Source: Pisaster brevispinus
Taxonomy: Eukaryota > Echinodermata > Asteroidea > Forcipulatida > Asteriidae
DNA length: 64,000 nt
Reading direction: 5' to 3'
Assembly (NCBI GenBank): GCA_023634235.1
Contig: JAMKCF010000003.1
Location: 5,298,958 to 5,362,957, forward strand
Of this stretch, positions 11,533 through 21,817 are shown piece by piece (position 1 is the stretch's first letter; each line of letters opens with the position of its first letter). The position numbers and the translations under genes were made by a program. A model generated the notes under the pieces. The model was not told the DNA's origin. It saw nothing but the letters and a program-made list of their open reading frames with translations, and searched no databases.

Positions 11533-12089
11533 TCAATGTTGTGTTATAGCCGTTTGTACGAATTTACAAATTACAGTTTGACATTTTGTGACCATCAACA
11601 TTGAGAAGAGAAAAAGGAGAGAGAGAGAAAAAAGGAGAGAGAGAAAAAAGGAGAGAGAGAAAAAAGGAAGTATATGTTTTAAAAAGACATGTTTCTGTCG
11701 AGTCCTGATCCGTCACACCATGGAGGTAGAATCTACTCCATGGTCACACTGTTCCGAGTTCTTGTCTGAGTCAAGATGGTCTATAGTTGGCTGAGAGTGA
11801 TGGACCGGCGTGACTTTCCATGAAAGTGTTTAACAATATGACATGAGTTGGACTCGAGGGGGAGTCCCCTACCGTCATTATGACACTTTCTCCTAAACAA
11901 CTCACATCCCCAACAATACAAACGTTTGTTTTCCTCCAACGTGGCCTTATAACATCATTCTACTCCCAAATCAAAGTGGAAAATCGACAGCAGGCCTAGT
12001 TGTGTTTTGGCGTGTCATGGCTGAGCGGTCACCTATGGGGCGCCGTTTGTCAATTAATTGTTTAGCGTATTGAGGGTGCTTTGATTTTC

Positions 12090-12160
12090 ATGGTTTATAA
12101 ACCATGTTTTATAAACCAAGTTTTATGATGATTTAATTTTCATGGTTTATAAACCTATAA
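12090..12160. repeat. Short palindrome cluster, CATGGTTTATAAACCATG
   Basis: Several copies of GGTTTATAAACC, a perfect 12-bp palindrome within longer CATGGTTTATAAACCATG units. The larger form of the cluster is in unit 2 at 13456-13700. Confidence 0.7.
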
Positions 12161-12278
12161 AAAAGAATCTATAGTTACACTATCGTTTAAAGAGTCGTTC
12201 CGCACATCGGTAACAAAATCCTCGATGATAAATGCGTGAACACATTCCGTCTCGGCAAGACGGTGCGACAGGTGACCA

Positions 12279-12425
12279 AGGGCCGATTTCACAAAGAGAT
12301 AAGATTCATCTTAAGATGAGTTGTCATTATTACCATAGTGATTTGTATTGTGACATCAAACTTTGCTTAGCAACTAAGAACATATGGCAGTTAAGATCAA
12401 TCTTAGCTCTTTGTGAAATCGGCCC
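12279..12425. mobile_element. 147-bp foldback MITE, GGCCGATTTCACAAAGA family
   Basis: Terminal inverted repeats AGGGCCGATTTCACAAAGA / TCTTTGTGAAATCGGCCC. Comparison with the empty site in unit 2 (GACCAGAAC) gives a 2-bp CA target duplication. A second, more diverged copy is at 31174-31326. Confidence 0.85.
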
Positions 12426-12478
12426 CAGAACAGTTAGAATAGGCTTACAGTAACCTATGACCTATTGACACAGCAAGG

Positions 12479-12623
12479 GGCAAGTTCGATCAGCGACCAT
12501 TTTTTGTCAACTACTAGTCAATGTTCCATGGTTACCTATGCATGAAAAATACATCCTGGGTACCAGGCAAAATTGCCCAATGGTCGACAATAGTCAACTA
12601 TAGTCCCTTGATCGAACTTGCTC
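12479..12623. mobile_element. 145-bp foldback MITE, GGCAAGTTCGATCA family
   Basis: Terminal inverted repeats built on GCAAGTTCGATCA / TGATCGAACTTGC. It is flanked by AAGG on both sides (12475-12478, 12624-12627), while unit 2 has a single AAGG at the homologous site. Interior symmetry also exists (TAGTCAA...TTGACTA-like words). No coding capacity. Confidence 0.85.
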
Positions 12624-13455
12624 AAGGCCTACTCCTAAAATAACACCCATAACAAATAATGGAGACTTGTTCCTTTTTGTTTGGTGCAAAGTTGAAGAAG
12701 CTATCAAACTTTTCCGTCTTTAATCATCCATGTCTATTTTTAGTTATCTATGAGATTTGATGAAGGGATTAAAAGTTGCAATCCGGCGTATGAATATTTA
12801 CATTAAGATTTGAAAGACTAATATACCATCCTCCTTTATCCTATTTTGCCGCTGTCGGTGTTAGACTCGAAGCGATAGCACTAGTGGGTCAATGTTGTGT
12901 TATAGCCGTTTGTACGAATTTACAAATTACGGTTTGACATTTTGTGACCATCAGCATTGAGAAGAGAAAAAGGAGAGAGAGAAAAAAGGAAGTATATGTT
13001 TTTAAAAGACATGTTTCTGTTGAGAAAAAGGAGAGACAAAAAAGGGAAATAATATATGTTTAAAAAACATATTTCTGTCGAGTCCTGATGGAGTCACACT
13101 GTTCCGAGTTGCAAGTCTGAGTCAAGATGGTCTAGTTGGCCGAGTTCGAGTGATGGACCGGCGTGACTTTCCATGACCGGAGTCCGAGCCCGAGTCATTA
13201 ACAATATGACTTGAGTCGGACTCGAGGGGGAGTCCCCTACCGTCATTATGACACTTTCTCCTAAACAACTCACATCCCCAACAATACAAACGTTTGTTTT
13301 CCTCCAACGTGGCCTTATAACATCATTCTACTCCCAAATCAAAGTGGAAAATCGACAGCAGGCCTAGTTGTGTTTTCGGCGTGTCGTGGCTGAGCGGTCA
13401 CCTATGGGGCGCCGTTTGTCAACTAATTGTTTAGCGTATTGAAGGTGCTTTAATT

Positions 13456-13700
13456 TTCATGTTCTGTAAACCATGTTTTATTATTATGCTTCAGTTTTCA
13501 TGGCTTATAAACCACGTTTTATGTTGATTAAGTTTTCATGGTTTATAAACCATGATTTACAAACCATATTTTATGATGAATTCAATTGTCATGGTTTATA
13601 AACCATAATTTATAAGCGTTGATTGGGTTGTAAACCATACAATAATTTTGACAACACTTTCTATGGTTTACATCTAATTGTTACAAACCATGATAAAAAC
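13456..13700. repeat. Array of short palindromes, (TTTTCATGGTTTATAAACCATG)-like
   Basis: At least five degenerate copies of a unit of about 50 bp, each centred on GGTTTATAAACC-like palindromes and separated by TTTTATG(A/T)TGA(T/A)T words. The array probably forms strings of small hairpins. Confidence 0.7.
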
Positions 13701-13740
13701 ATGTCCAAAATACGCTTACTAATAATTGACAAGCGCATCA

Positions 13741-13990
13741 CAGTCATTGCACCGGATCAAGCTCTGGTGTTTGATCAGAGTGTGGGTTCGAATTCCGTTC
13801 TTGACACTTGTGTCCATAAGTATTAACTTAACTTATTGATCCGTCCTTCGAATGGAACTTATAATGCGTTGTGTACTCCACATAAAATAATCTTTAGTTA
13901 CACTGTCGCTAAGATACGGGGTTTGCCTCGGTATTTCTGGCAGTGGCTGCCAAGTGCGCCGCAGCACCTTGCAAACTCTTACATAAGTGG
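13741..13990 (+). mobile_element. tRNA-derived SINE fragment (Ser/Leu-like family)
   Basis: Contains GATCAAGCTCTGGTGTTTGATCAGAGTGTGG, a B-box-like GGGTTCGAATTCC and the body words GACACTTGTGTCC and CCGTCCTTCGAATGG. The matching 5' head (GGCGTGTCGTGGCTGAGCGGTCA) lies at 13380-13402, so the element seems split by the palindrome array. Confidence 0.6.
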
Positions 13991-14510
13991 GTCTCATAAT
14001 TAATAACTTCAAATCCAAAAGTGTTTCTATTTTTTCAAGTGCCTTGAGCACCTTATTGGTGGGATACGTATGCTAAATTAGACTCCATTATTTATAGTTC
14101 TTAAATAATCGTTTTGCACATCGGTAACAAAATCCTCAGATGATAAATGCGTGAACACGTTCCGTCTCGGCAAGACAGTGCGACAGGTGACCAGAACAGT
14201 TAGAATAGGCTTAGAGTAACCTACGACCTATTGACACAGCAAGGCCTACTCCTAAAATAACACCCATAACAAATAATGTAGACTAATTGTTCGTTTTTGT
14301 TTGGTGCAAAGTTGAAGAAGCTATCAAACTTTTCCGTCTTTAATCGTCCGTGTCTATTTTTAGTTATCTATGAGATTTGATGAAGGAATTAAAAGTTGCA
14401 ATCCGGCGTATGAATATTTACGTTAAGATTTGAAAGACTAATATACCTTCCTCCTTTATCTCATTTTGCCGCTGTCGGTATTAGATTCGAAGCGATAGCA
14501 CTGGTGGGTC

Positions 14511-17475
14511 ATGGGACACAGTTTCTTGTGTAAATAGCGCATGTGTGCAGGCACAAAACAAAAGTTCATTATGTGTTTTATAGTTTCTCTATCTTCTTAT
14601 TCTTAGCATAATTTCCATACTTTCCCACTTGCATGAAGGTGTAATTAAGGACGATAAGATGTGTAAGAGACCTTTACCGTTGTCTTGGTTTCTCCTATTC
14701 AAGAGGCTGAAAGGAGAAATAGTCTGGTTCCTTTTTGGTACAATGAATATTAGCATGCATCACTGTGATTGGATACAAGGAAATTGACCAACATGGTGGC
14801 AGCATGATCAAGGTCTATAGCAACCTCTTCCCCAGGGTGTGTCGAGCAGTACGAGGTTGACTGCTCTCTCACCCTGGTATTGGAACATTTGCATATCCAA
14901 AAATTTTGGATACGTATGCAAATTAGAATAGTCTGGCTGCATATCGAAATTCACATCTTCGCCATAGTCTCGTGGTCCGGTACCAGATTTAGTAGCTTGT
15001 ATGTATTGGAAACATGTACATGTGCTAATGTAATGTTGTTGTCCAATCAGGGTCATGGCAAGTGAGGAGTTTCCATCCCAGGGTTTACTATTTACAAACA
15101 TGGTTGGAAATAAAGTAAACCATGTGGACGAGGTTGGGTCTATAGTATTTCAAAACCCAGGGCTCACTTTGTCGGCTAATTTCAGGGGATCAGCGGATTC
15201 ATCACAAATGTATGTGCATTAATTTTAAGTCAGAATGTTCTCCTCGTTTTAGTTTCTGATGACGTGTTCCGCTTAGTAGGCTATAGGCTCCTACTGTCCA
15301 CTTGACATAACACAACGATGCCACTTGCCCTTAGTTACAATTTACTTTGATCTATATTGACTTGGAACAGTACCCTTATTATTGTTCAACAAATTAAATA
15401 TTTTGATTAAAGTTCCAGTCGGATCCATAACTGCAAAATAAATCCCACAAAAGATGGTACAGCTGCAATAGGTATTCCGGCTTAACATCTACCTGTTTCC
15501 TGTACCGAAAGTGCACGTTTTCAAAATTACCGCTGTGCCTTACCCGGAGCCCATGCCGGAGCCCAAGCTTAAGCCGCAGCCCAAGCCAGAGCCTAAGGCA
15601 GAGCGCCTGCAATAGCCCAAGCCAGAGCCTAAGGCAGAGCCTAAGGCAGAGCTCCAGCCAGAGCTCAAGCCAGAGAACAAGCCGCAGCCAGAGTCTAAGG
15701 CAGAGCCCAAGCCGGAACCCAAGCCGGAGCCTGGACCGAATGTGTTTCGAAAAGGGCCATAGTGTATAGGATTATAGATGACTAAAAATAGAAGATGAAA
15801 GATTGAAGACGGATAAGGTTGGTTGAACTTCTCCAACCTCGGTATATCGATAAACAAAAATAAACAAAATCTACATTGAGATGTTTGTGTTTCATTATTT
15901 TCATAGTTGATAGTTGAAAATGTTTGAAACCCGTGTGAATTAATAACATTTATAGAGAGTTTTGTTGTTGTTTTAAGTGGAAAATGTTTACGGAACAGGG
16001 ATGGGACGTCACTGGTTTTTGTAGGAGTAGGTTAAATCTCAATTTCATAAATAAGTCTCAAATAATGCACATTTTGTGGTATTTTGGCTGGTAACCTCTT
16101 TGTGTCAGCATTTTTCTTTGTCTTTGTCAAGAAAACACAATGGAGCATGATATCTCTTTGCAAAAAAACAATGACACATAGATTCTCGACATTGACCAAT
16201 GTATGTTCTTTGTTTTCACTAAGTATGCCAGTTAAGAAACACAAATAAATTAAATACTTTGCATTTAAAATTATATATTTTGCATTTGTTATGCTATGTT
16301 ATTATTTTTTTTAATGCTCATTTTGCGAAATTGCTTGTCGTACAACGAAAACGAAAGTAACTATTTTGTAGAAACATTTCGTTTACTCTGCTAAAATGAA
16401 TGCCGTTTCGTTTACTCTGCTACAATGAATGCTGTTTTAGCATGGCTAAAACAGCATGCCTTATAAGTTTAACTGAATATGCTTTGGAAATTTGCATGCC
16501 TTTAAGTGAAACTGAGTGAAGGTTTCAACTGACGAGGCAAAATCACAATAATGCAAATACATGAAAATGTACTTTTTATAGCCTGCTTTGTTGCCAAAAA
16601 ATGACTTGGAAACCTACATTAAAGTCGGGGGAAAACAATAGCAGGCGCATGCGTGTAGTTACACAATGTTTGATCACAGCAAAAGGACAGCAACAAGAGT
16701 GAGAGTGTTACATCATCTTGCCTCGTCGTTTTAATTCTCCTAAAGCGTAATGAGTAAGTTTAAAAATTAAAACAGTTTTGTTTTGTCGGGGACATTTTCT
16801 AATCTGATCTCTTGAAAACATGCAAAAATAAAAAATTGGGGATCCGTATAGGTTAGTTCTAAAGCATACGTTGAACAGTTAGACTGAAATTATTGTTAGT
16901 CAGCAAAATAGGCCTACATCTGTTGAATCCGTATGTTCCCTGTTAAGTTCTGAAGACCAACTTAAGAATATTTTTTCCTCTGTCATCCCCGTGAAACTCT
17001 CTATAAAACTTGTCCAACACGGTCTAACAACACGAAGACTTAATCCAGGTTAAGATAAGACAATTGTGTTTGCGGATTAGGCTTATAAAAATAGCACTGA
17101 CAATAAAGATGGTACATTATCTGTAGCGTTTTAACTCCCGAAATAGAACAGTTATCTTTATAAATAAAACTAACAACAGGTTTAATTTTAGCATCAACCA
17201 GATAAGTTGATCCGTTTAGCATGTGAAAAGTATACGCTCAAGGTTTTCTTTTACAACATGATATAACAAGTTTGGAAATAATAGGTGGGTGGATGATAGT
17301 GGTATCTTTAATAATCTGATTAATTTGATTATTGTGGATGGCAATAAAGTGTATGAACCCATCTTCCCTGCTGTTTATAAACAGACAGACCAACTCATCC
17401 AAGTCAGTTTGAATCTGGAAGTCAACGTATTCACACCAGAAGCATCACCACTTCTTACCTCTCACTTTCTGAGCA
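14511..17475. other. Intergenic region upstream of the first P450 gene
   Basis: No gene recognised. Contents: a PEPK-like simple repeat at 15541-15740, a two-copy 28-bp repeat (TTTCGTTTACTCTGCTA...) near 16377-16432, and otherwise AT-rich DNA. The promoter of the first P450 gene should lie near the 3' end, but no element could be fixed. Confidence 0.4.
15541..15740. repeat. Hexamer/12-mer tandem repeat (AAGCCAGAGCCT)
   Basis: About 200 bp of degenerate units such as CCCAAGCCGGAGCC and TAAGGCAGAGCC. Read on the plus strand it spells PKPEPKAEPKAE-like low-complexity peptide, on the minus strand SGLGSGLGS. The frame is broken by a stop near 15613, so I treat it as non-coding. Confidence 0.75.
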
Positions 17476-20400
17476 ATGGAGGGTGTTTTAAGAGACAACA
17501 TGCACGCGGTGATGCACCGCACAAAGCCAGTTGCGTTTTTGTTCAAGTTCCTGGAGAGGTTGGCGAACCAAAGCAGGTCCTTCCGTTCCCTTGCATGTCT
17601 GACCGTCATTCTCTCTGTCATCTCAGTGAGAGTCAGCAGGAGACGGAAGCAGAGAGAGGCACAACTCAAGTCTGCTGTCGCCAAGCTCAAGAGATTGCAG
17701 CTTCCTCCCGGTCCATGGGGCTGGCCCATCCTGGGCATCATCCCATCACTGGACAGAGAGGCCCCTCAGTACACCATCGCGGAAATGAGCAAGACATACG
17801 GCCCCGTTGTGAGCTTCAGACTTGGCAGTCACCTCGTGGTGGTCCTAAATGACTACGACAGCATCAGAGAGGCTTTCGTCAAATCAGGCGACATGTTCAG
17901 CGACAGACCACGTCTCACCATGTTCAATGAGGTGCATGAAGGCATGCCGGGTGGTGGTAGGTCATACTTATCAATTCAATTTTTTGAAATTAAGTTTACT
18001 TTACAATTTTTGATGATCAATTAACATGGAATTCAATGGTCTTGTACTAGATTTGGGCCAGGTCAATATTTTTGTCAGACAGTACCACACAACTATAATA
18101 ACATGATTTTATTATTGTTGTCTTTCACAGGAATCGTCTTATCATTTTACGAAAACCACTGGAAAGAACAAAGACGGTTCGCCCTCAAAGCCCTGAGAAG
18201 CCTCGGTATGGGTCGGGCCGCCATGGAGAGCAAAATCTGCACCGAGGCTCGACACATCGTCCAGAGCTTCGACGACCAGAACGGAGAGCCGTTCCGCTCG
18301 TCCCAAATCACCGGGCTGGCCGTGTCAAACATCATCTGTCAGTTGACCGTTGGCAGGCGTTGGGACTACAGCGACCCTTTCTTCCTCCGTATTGTCTCAC
18401 ACATGATGTATTTGTTTGAGGAGATGGGCGTTAATGCGAGCAATGTCCTCCCTTGGCTGAAGTACGTTCCTGGGAGCGGCTACCGCAGACTCTTGGAAGT
18501 GAGGAGTGTCATACGCAAAGAGTTTTACCTTCCGCAGGTATGAATCATTTTGATAAAATTAGAAACAATTAAGTAGTATGGCCCATGCTTTCATTACTTA
18601 TCTTTTTGGGGGCTCACCCTTAACACTAGCTGGTTGAAGTGCTACGGGCTAAATACTTCTAAAATTGCCCTGTGGGCTACCTAAACAAACCTGTGCAACC
18701 TACTTGATTAAAACGCTCATACTTCTTCCTTTTTAGATGTGATTACAATTTCATTTTCAAGTTTGTGAATGTAACTTCATTGCGATCACTACCAGAAAGA
18801 TACATATATGACAATACATGATTCAAATTTGGGTCCGGTGGGCTACTTTGCCTGCTCTTTTTATTTCTTTATACACCTTTAAACTAAAACTGTTGTGGCT
18901 CAGGACCTATACTCATGCAAGGATTTATTGAACAGTATTGAATGTACTACTGTGTTATATAGTTGAAAACAATGTTTTATATTTTGGCCATTGAAATTTC
19001 AAGAAAATAGCGACAGAAAACACACCTTGTTGCATAAAATGTGCTTTCAGATGCCTGAGAAAAAACTTCATGTCTGAAGCCTTTCTCAGATTCAAAATTT
19101 CGGGTGAAAATTTACCTCTTTCTGTAAAACTTCATTACTTCAAAGGTTTTTTTTTCTAACAACGTTTTATAATAATCAACAGCTGTTCAGTGCTCTTTAC
19201 CAAGTACTTTGTATGGTCATTAATTGTTGAAGTAATTGCCAAAGATTTATACCCTCCCTTTAATCAGTGACATTTTGTTTCGATGCAGGTAAGGGAACAC
19301 ATTAGAACCTTCGATCCCAACAACATCCGAGATTTCACTGACGCCTACCTCCAAGAGTACTACCTGAAGTACGACTCGGCGTTTGCTTCCAATGAGGACG
19401 CCATCATCGCCGCGTTGGCCGACCTGTTCGGTGCCGGCACAGACACCACCGAGACTGTCTTGGACTGGTTCCTGCTGATGATGATCAAGTGCCCTGACGT
19501 CCAGGAGAAAATACAGCAGGAGTTGGATGAAGTCGTCGGACGTCATCGAATGCCTCAATGGTCGGACCGATCTAAGCTCCACTACATGCAGGCAACTTTG
19601 AACGAGGTGATGAGATACACCTCAGCGGGGCCATTTGGTAAGTTTCTCCTTTACGATTGTCAAATTTCACGCTTGCACCAAATGGCATTGCAACAATTTC
19701 GTAAAGCAAACAGCTATCACAAACACTCAATTATATTTCTTCCATCCGTCCATACAGGTGTCCCTCATTCACCGATCGAGGACACAGAGTTCCGTGGGTA
19801 CTACATCCCCAAGGAGGCGGTGGTGATCTCCAACATCCACGCAGTGCTTTACAACCCCGAGGTCTTCCCTGAGCCAGATGTCTTCAGACCCGAAAGGTTC
19901 TTGGACGCACAAGGGAAATTCGCCAAGCACGAGCACATGATACAGTTTGGAATAGGTGAGTCATACTTCGATGTTACTGTTTGCCTTACCTCGTACTGTT
20001 CACCCAAGTAGGCATTGCTATAAATTATCCAAGTGTGATCTAAGTTTTGAACAATAATGAGAAGAGCTTATTTATCCACGACCAAAAAGTGTGTTTCACC
20101 GACACTACACCATGGATACTGAAGAGGGAATCAAAATTAACGCCATAGTGTTAAAATAATACCAATATAACTATCATGGCAGAAATAAGTGTTATTCTGT
20201 TGTTTCTATAACGTGACAACACCCATGGTGTCAATTTTAACACCGCAGTTTTTGCAGTGTTCGTCATATGCAATTTTAAAAAAATTGTGTCAAAAGAACG
20301 AAAATGCTAAAACGTCTCAGAAAACGTATTCTAAATCATTGACAAATCTATTACAAGTTATTGATCGGCCGTTATTCCCCCTTCAAATTCAGATTTTAGG

Positions 20401-21817
20401 CCACCATTTTGATGTACCATTTTTCATGATTTTAATTTGCCCTTTACTGATTTGTAAATTCATAGTTTTAAAAAAATGATTGTGAAGCGCTGAGAGCGTC
20501 ATACAGCGTCAAAAATTCAGCAGCGTGATTTTAGCTTACTTTTGCATCTTCTCAATTCATTAGAAGTCAACTAGAATTCACTATTGAACTCACTATTCAC
20601 TAAGACCTCCTCCATGGTGTGTCAATTATACTTCCCTTTTTCAGTTTTTAATTCAATACATGTACACTGTATACGGGAAAATGTACTTAACACAAGAAAA
20701 CAATAGCAGGGTTATTAGAGGGACACGCTACCTTCAAATCTCTCAAAATGTTCTTAATTGGAATTGCTCCCTTTTCTTTTTCAAGAGTTGTTCCATGCAC
20801 TCAAACACTTAAAGTGTGTTTTAATATAGTGAGTAGTGAAAAAACAACAACATAAATTTGCCTCTTGAAATAAATCCACCGGGAACATACGCGTACAATT
20901 CAAAACCCGGGGTGTTGAAATTGACAACATGGGTGTTGTCACATATAGACACCCGAATAGAGAATCAAAATGAACATCATAGGTTGTTGATTAACACCAA
21001 TGTAATTGTTTTTGCAGAAATTAGTGTTATTTTAACACTCTATGGTGTAAATTTTCTAGATGCAAAAACACCCATGGTGTTAATTTAACACCCTATTTTG
21101 TCAGTGTATGTTCCATATTCGGTTTACTATTTGGTCGAGTTAAAACATTTTGTTCTACAAAATAGCGGACCATGTTCAGTCATGAAATTACACAAAAACG
21201 ACGCAATTTCAAGGGATATTTACATTAATCTGTATATTCTACTTTTGAATTATCTTTCCAACCATAATATTAATTTCATTACAAACGCTTTTTATAGCCC
21301 AAAGCGCCCAATCAATAGGTATTGTGCCCCAATGACCAGAGCCCAATTTTCATAGAACTGCTTATAATAAACACAACAAAGATGCCTATCAGATTAAGTT
21401 TACCAGCTAAAATATCATTCCACACGTATAATCTGTGACTGGTATCCTGCTCATTTTCGCTGAGCAGAAATTTGTCAAGCACTATTTGCTGCTTAAGCAG
21501 CTCTATGAAAATGGGCCCTGTTTATAATTTCCCAAATGTAAACAATGTTATTATTGACTAACAAATCCATCACCGTGTGTGTCTTTTTTTGCGCAGGACG
21601 ACGAGGCTGTATCGGAGAGCAGCTGGCACAAATGGAACTGTTGATCTTCATCACGCACATTTTCCACCAGTTCACGTTGACTGCGCCAGACGGCAACCCC
21701 GAGAACGTCAGCCTTGCCAGTCACTTGGGACTGTCGAAAAACGCCTTGCCGTTCAAGCTGCGGGCCATCAGACGGAAGCACAGTGACATACAAGAAAATG
21801 CGCGGGAAATGATATAG
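17476..21817 (+). CDS. Cytochrome P450, CYP2 clan, gene 1 of a tandem pair
   Basis: Predicted heme-thiolate monooxygenase of the endoplasmic reticulum; substrate unknown. Exons 17476-17956, 18131-18537, 19289-19637, 19758-19955 and 21597-21817 (stop TAG); all introns GT-AG; 551 residues, slightly long for the clan. Visible parts in order: N-terminal hydrophobic anchor with SLACLTVILSVISV then RRRKQR; proline hinge LPPGPWGWPILG; C-helix HWKEQRR (WxxxR); I-helix AGTDTTE; K-helix NEVMR (ExxR); FRPERF meander; heme loop FGIGRRGCIG (FxxGxRxCxG) with the Cys ligand, split between exons 4 and 5. The start is the first ATG of the frame; another in-frame Met eight codons on aligns with the start of gene 2. 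Large parts of exons 1-4 are almost identical to the gene at 25062. The clan includes CYP1, CYP2, CYP17 and CYP18; I cannot assign a family. Confidence 0.93.
20090..21110. repeat. Two diverged copies of an ACACCATGGTGTTAA-type repeat in P450 gene 1 intron 4
   Basis: Segments at about 20096-20262 and 20880-21106 share blocks such as ATCAAAATNAAC, TTAACACC, GCAGAAATTAGTGTTATT, ACACCCATGGTGT and TTTAACACC. Palindromic ACACCATGGTGT-like words suggest a foldback element inserted twice or duplicated. Confidence 0.55.
21340..21519. mobile_element. Foldback MITE, GGGCCCAATTTCATAGAGCTG family
   Basis: Begins GCCCAATTTTCATAGAACTGCTTA and ends TTAAGCAGCTCTATGAAAATGGGCCC. The interior has the family blocks TTTACCAGCTAAAATATC and GTGACTGGTATCCTGC. 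It sits about 80 bp upstream of the last exon of P450 gene 1. Confidence 0.8.

Larger units (their letters stand above)
11533..12888. repeat. Tandem duplication, unit 1
   Basis: Begins TCAATGTTGTGTTATAGCCG and ends with GATAGCACTAGTGGGTC, immediately followed by unit 2, which starts with the same words. Shared landmarks are a GAGAAAAAGGAGAGAGA purine tract, GGAGTCCCCTACCGTCATTATG, TATGGGGCGCCGTTTGTCAA, GTAACAAAATCCTC and CCGGCGTATGAATATTTAC. Unit 1 has two small transposons (12279-12425 and 12479-12623) that are absent from unit 2, and lacks part of the palindromic and SINE segment present in unit 2. Confidence 0.88.
12889..14510. repeat. Tandem duplication, unit 2
   Basis: Second direct copy of the 11533 unit, ending GATAGCACTGGTGGGTC at 14510. 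It keeps the empty sites for both transposons found in unit 1 (GGTGACCAGAACAG and CAGCAAGGCCTAC). It also contains about 300 bp of short palindromes (13456-13700) and a SINE piece (13741-13990) that unit 1 lacks. Confidence 0.88.

Noticed and set aside
15540..15857. Gly/Ser-rich minus-strand frame (SGLGSGLGS)
   Set aside because: Translation of a degenerate 6/12-bp simple repeat; the plus-strand alternative PKPEPK is broken by a stop.
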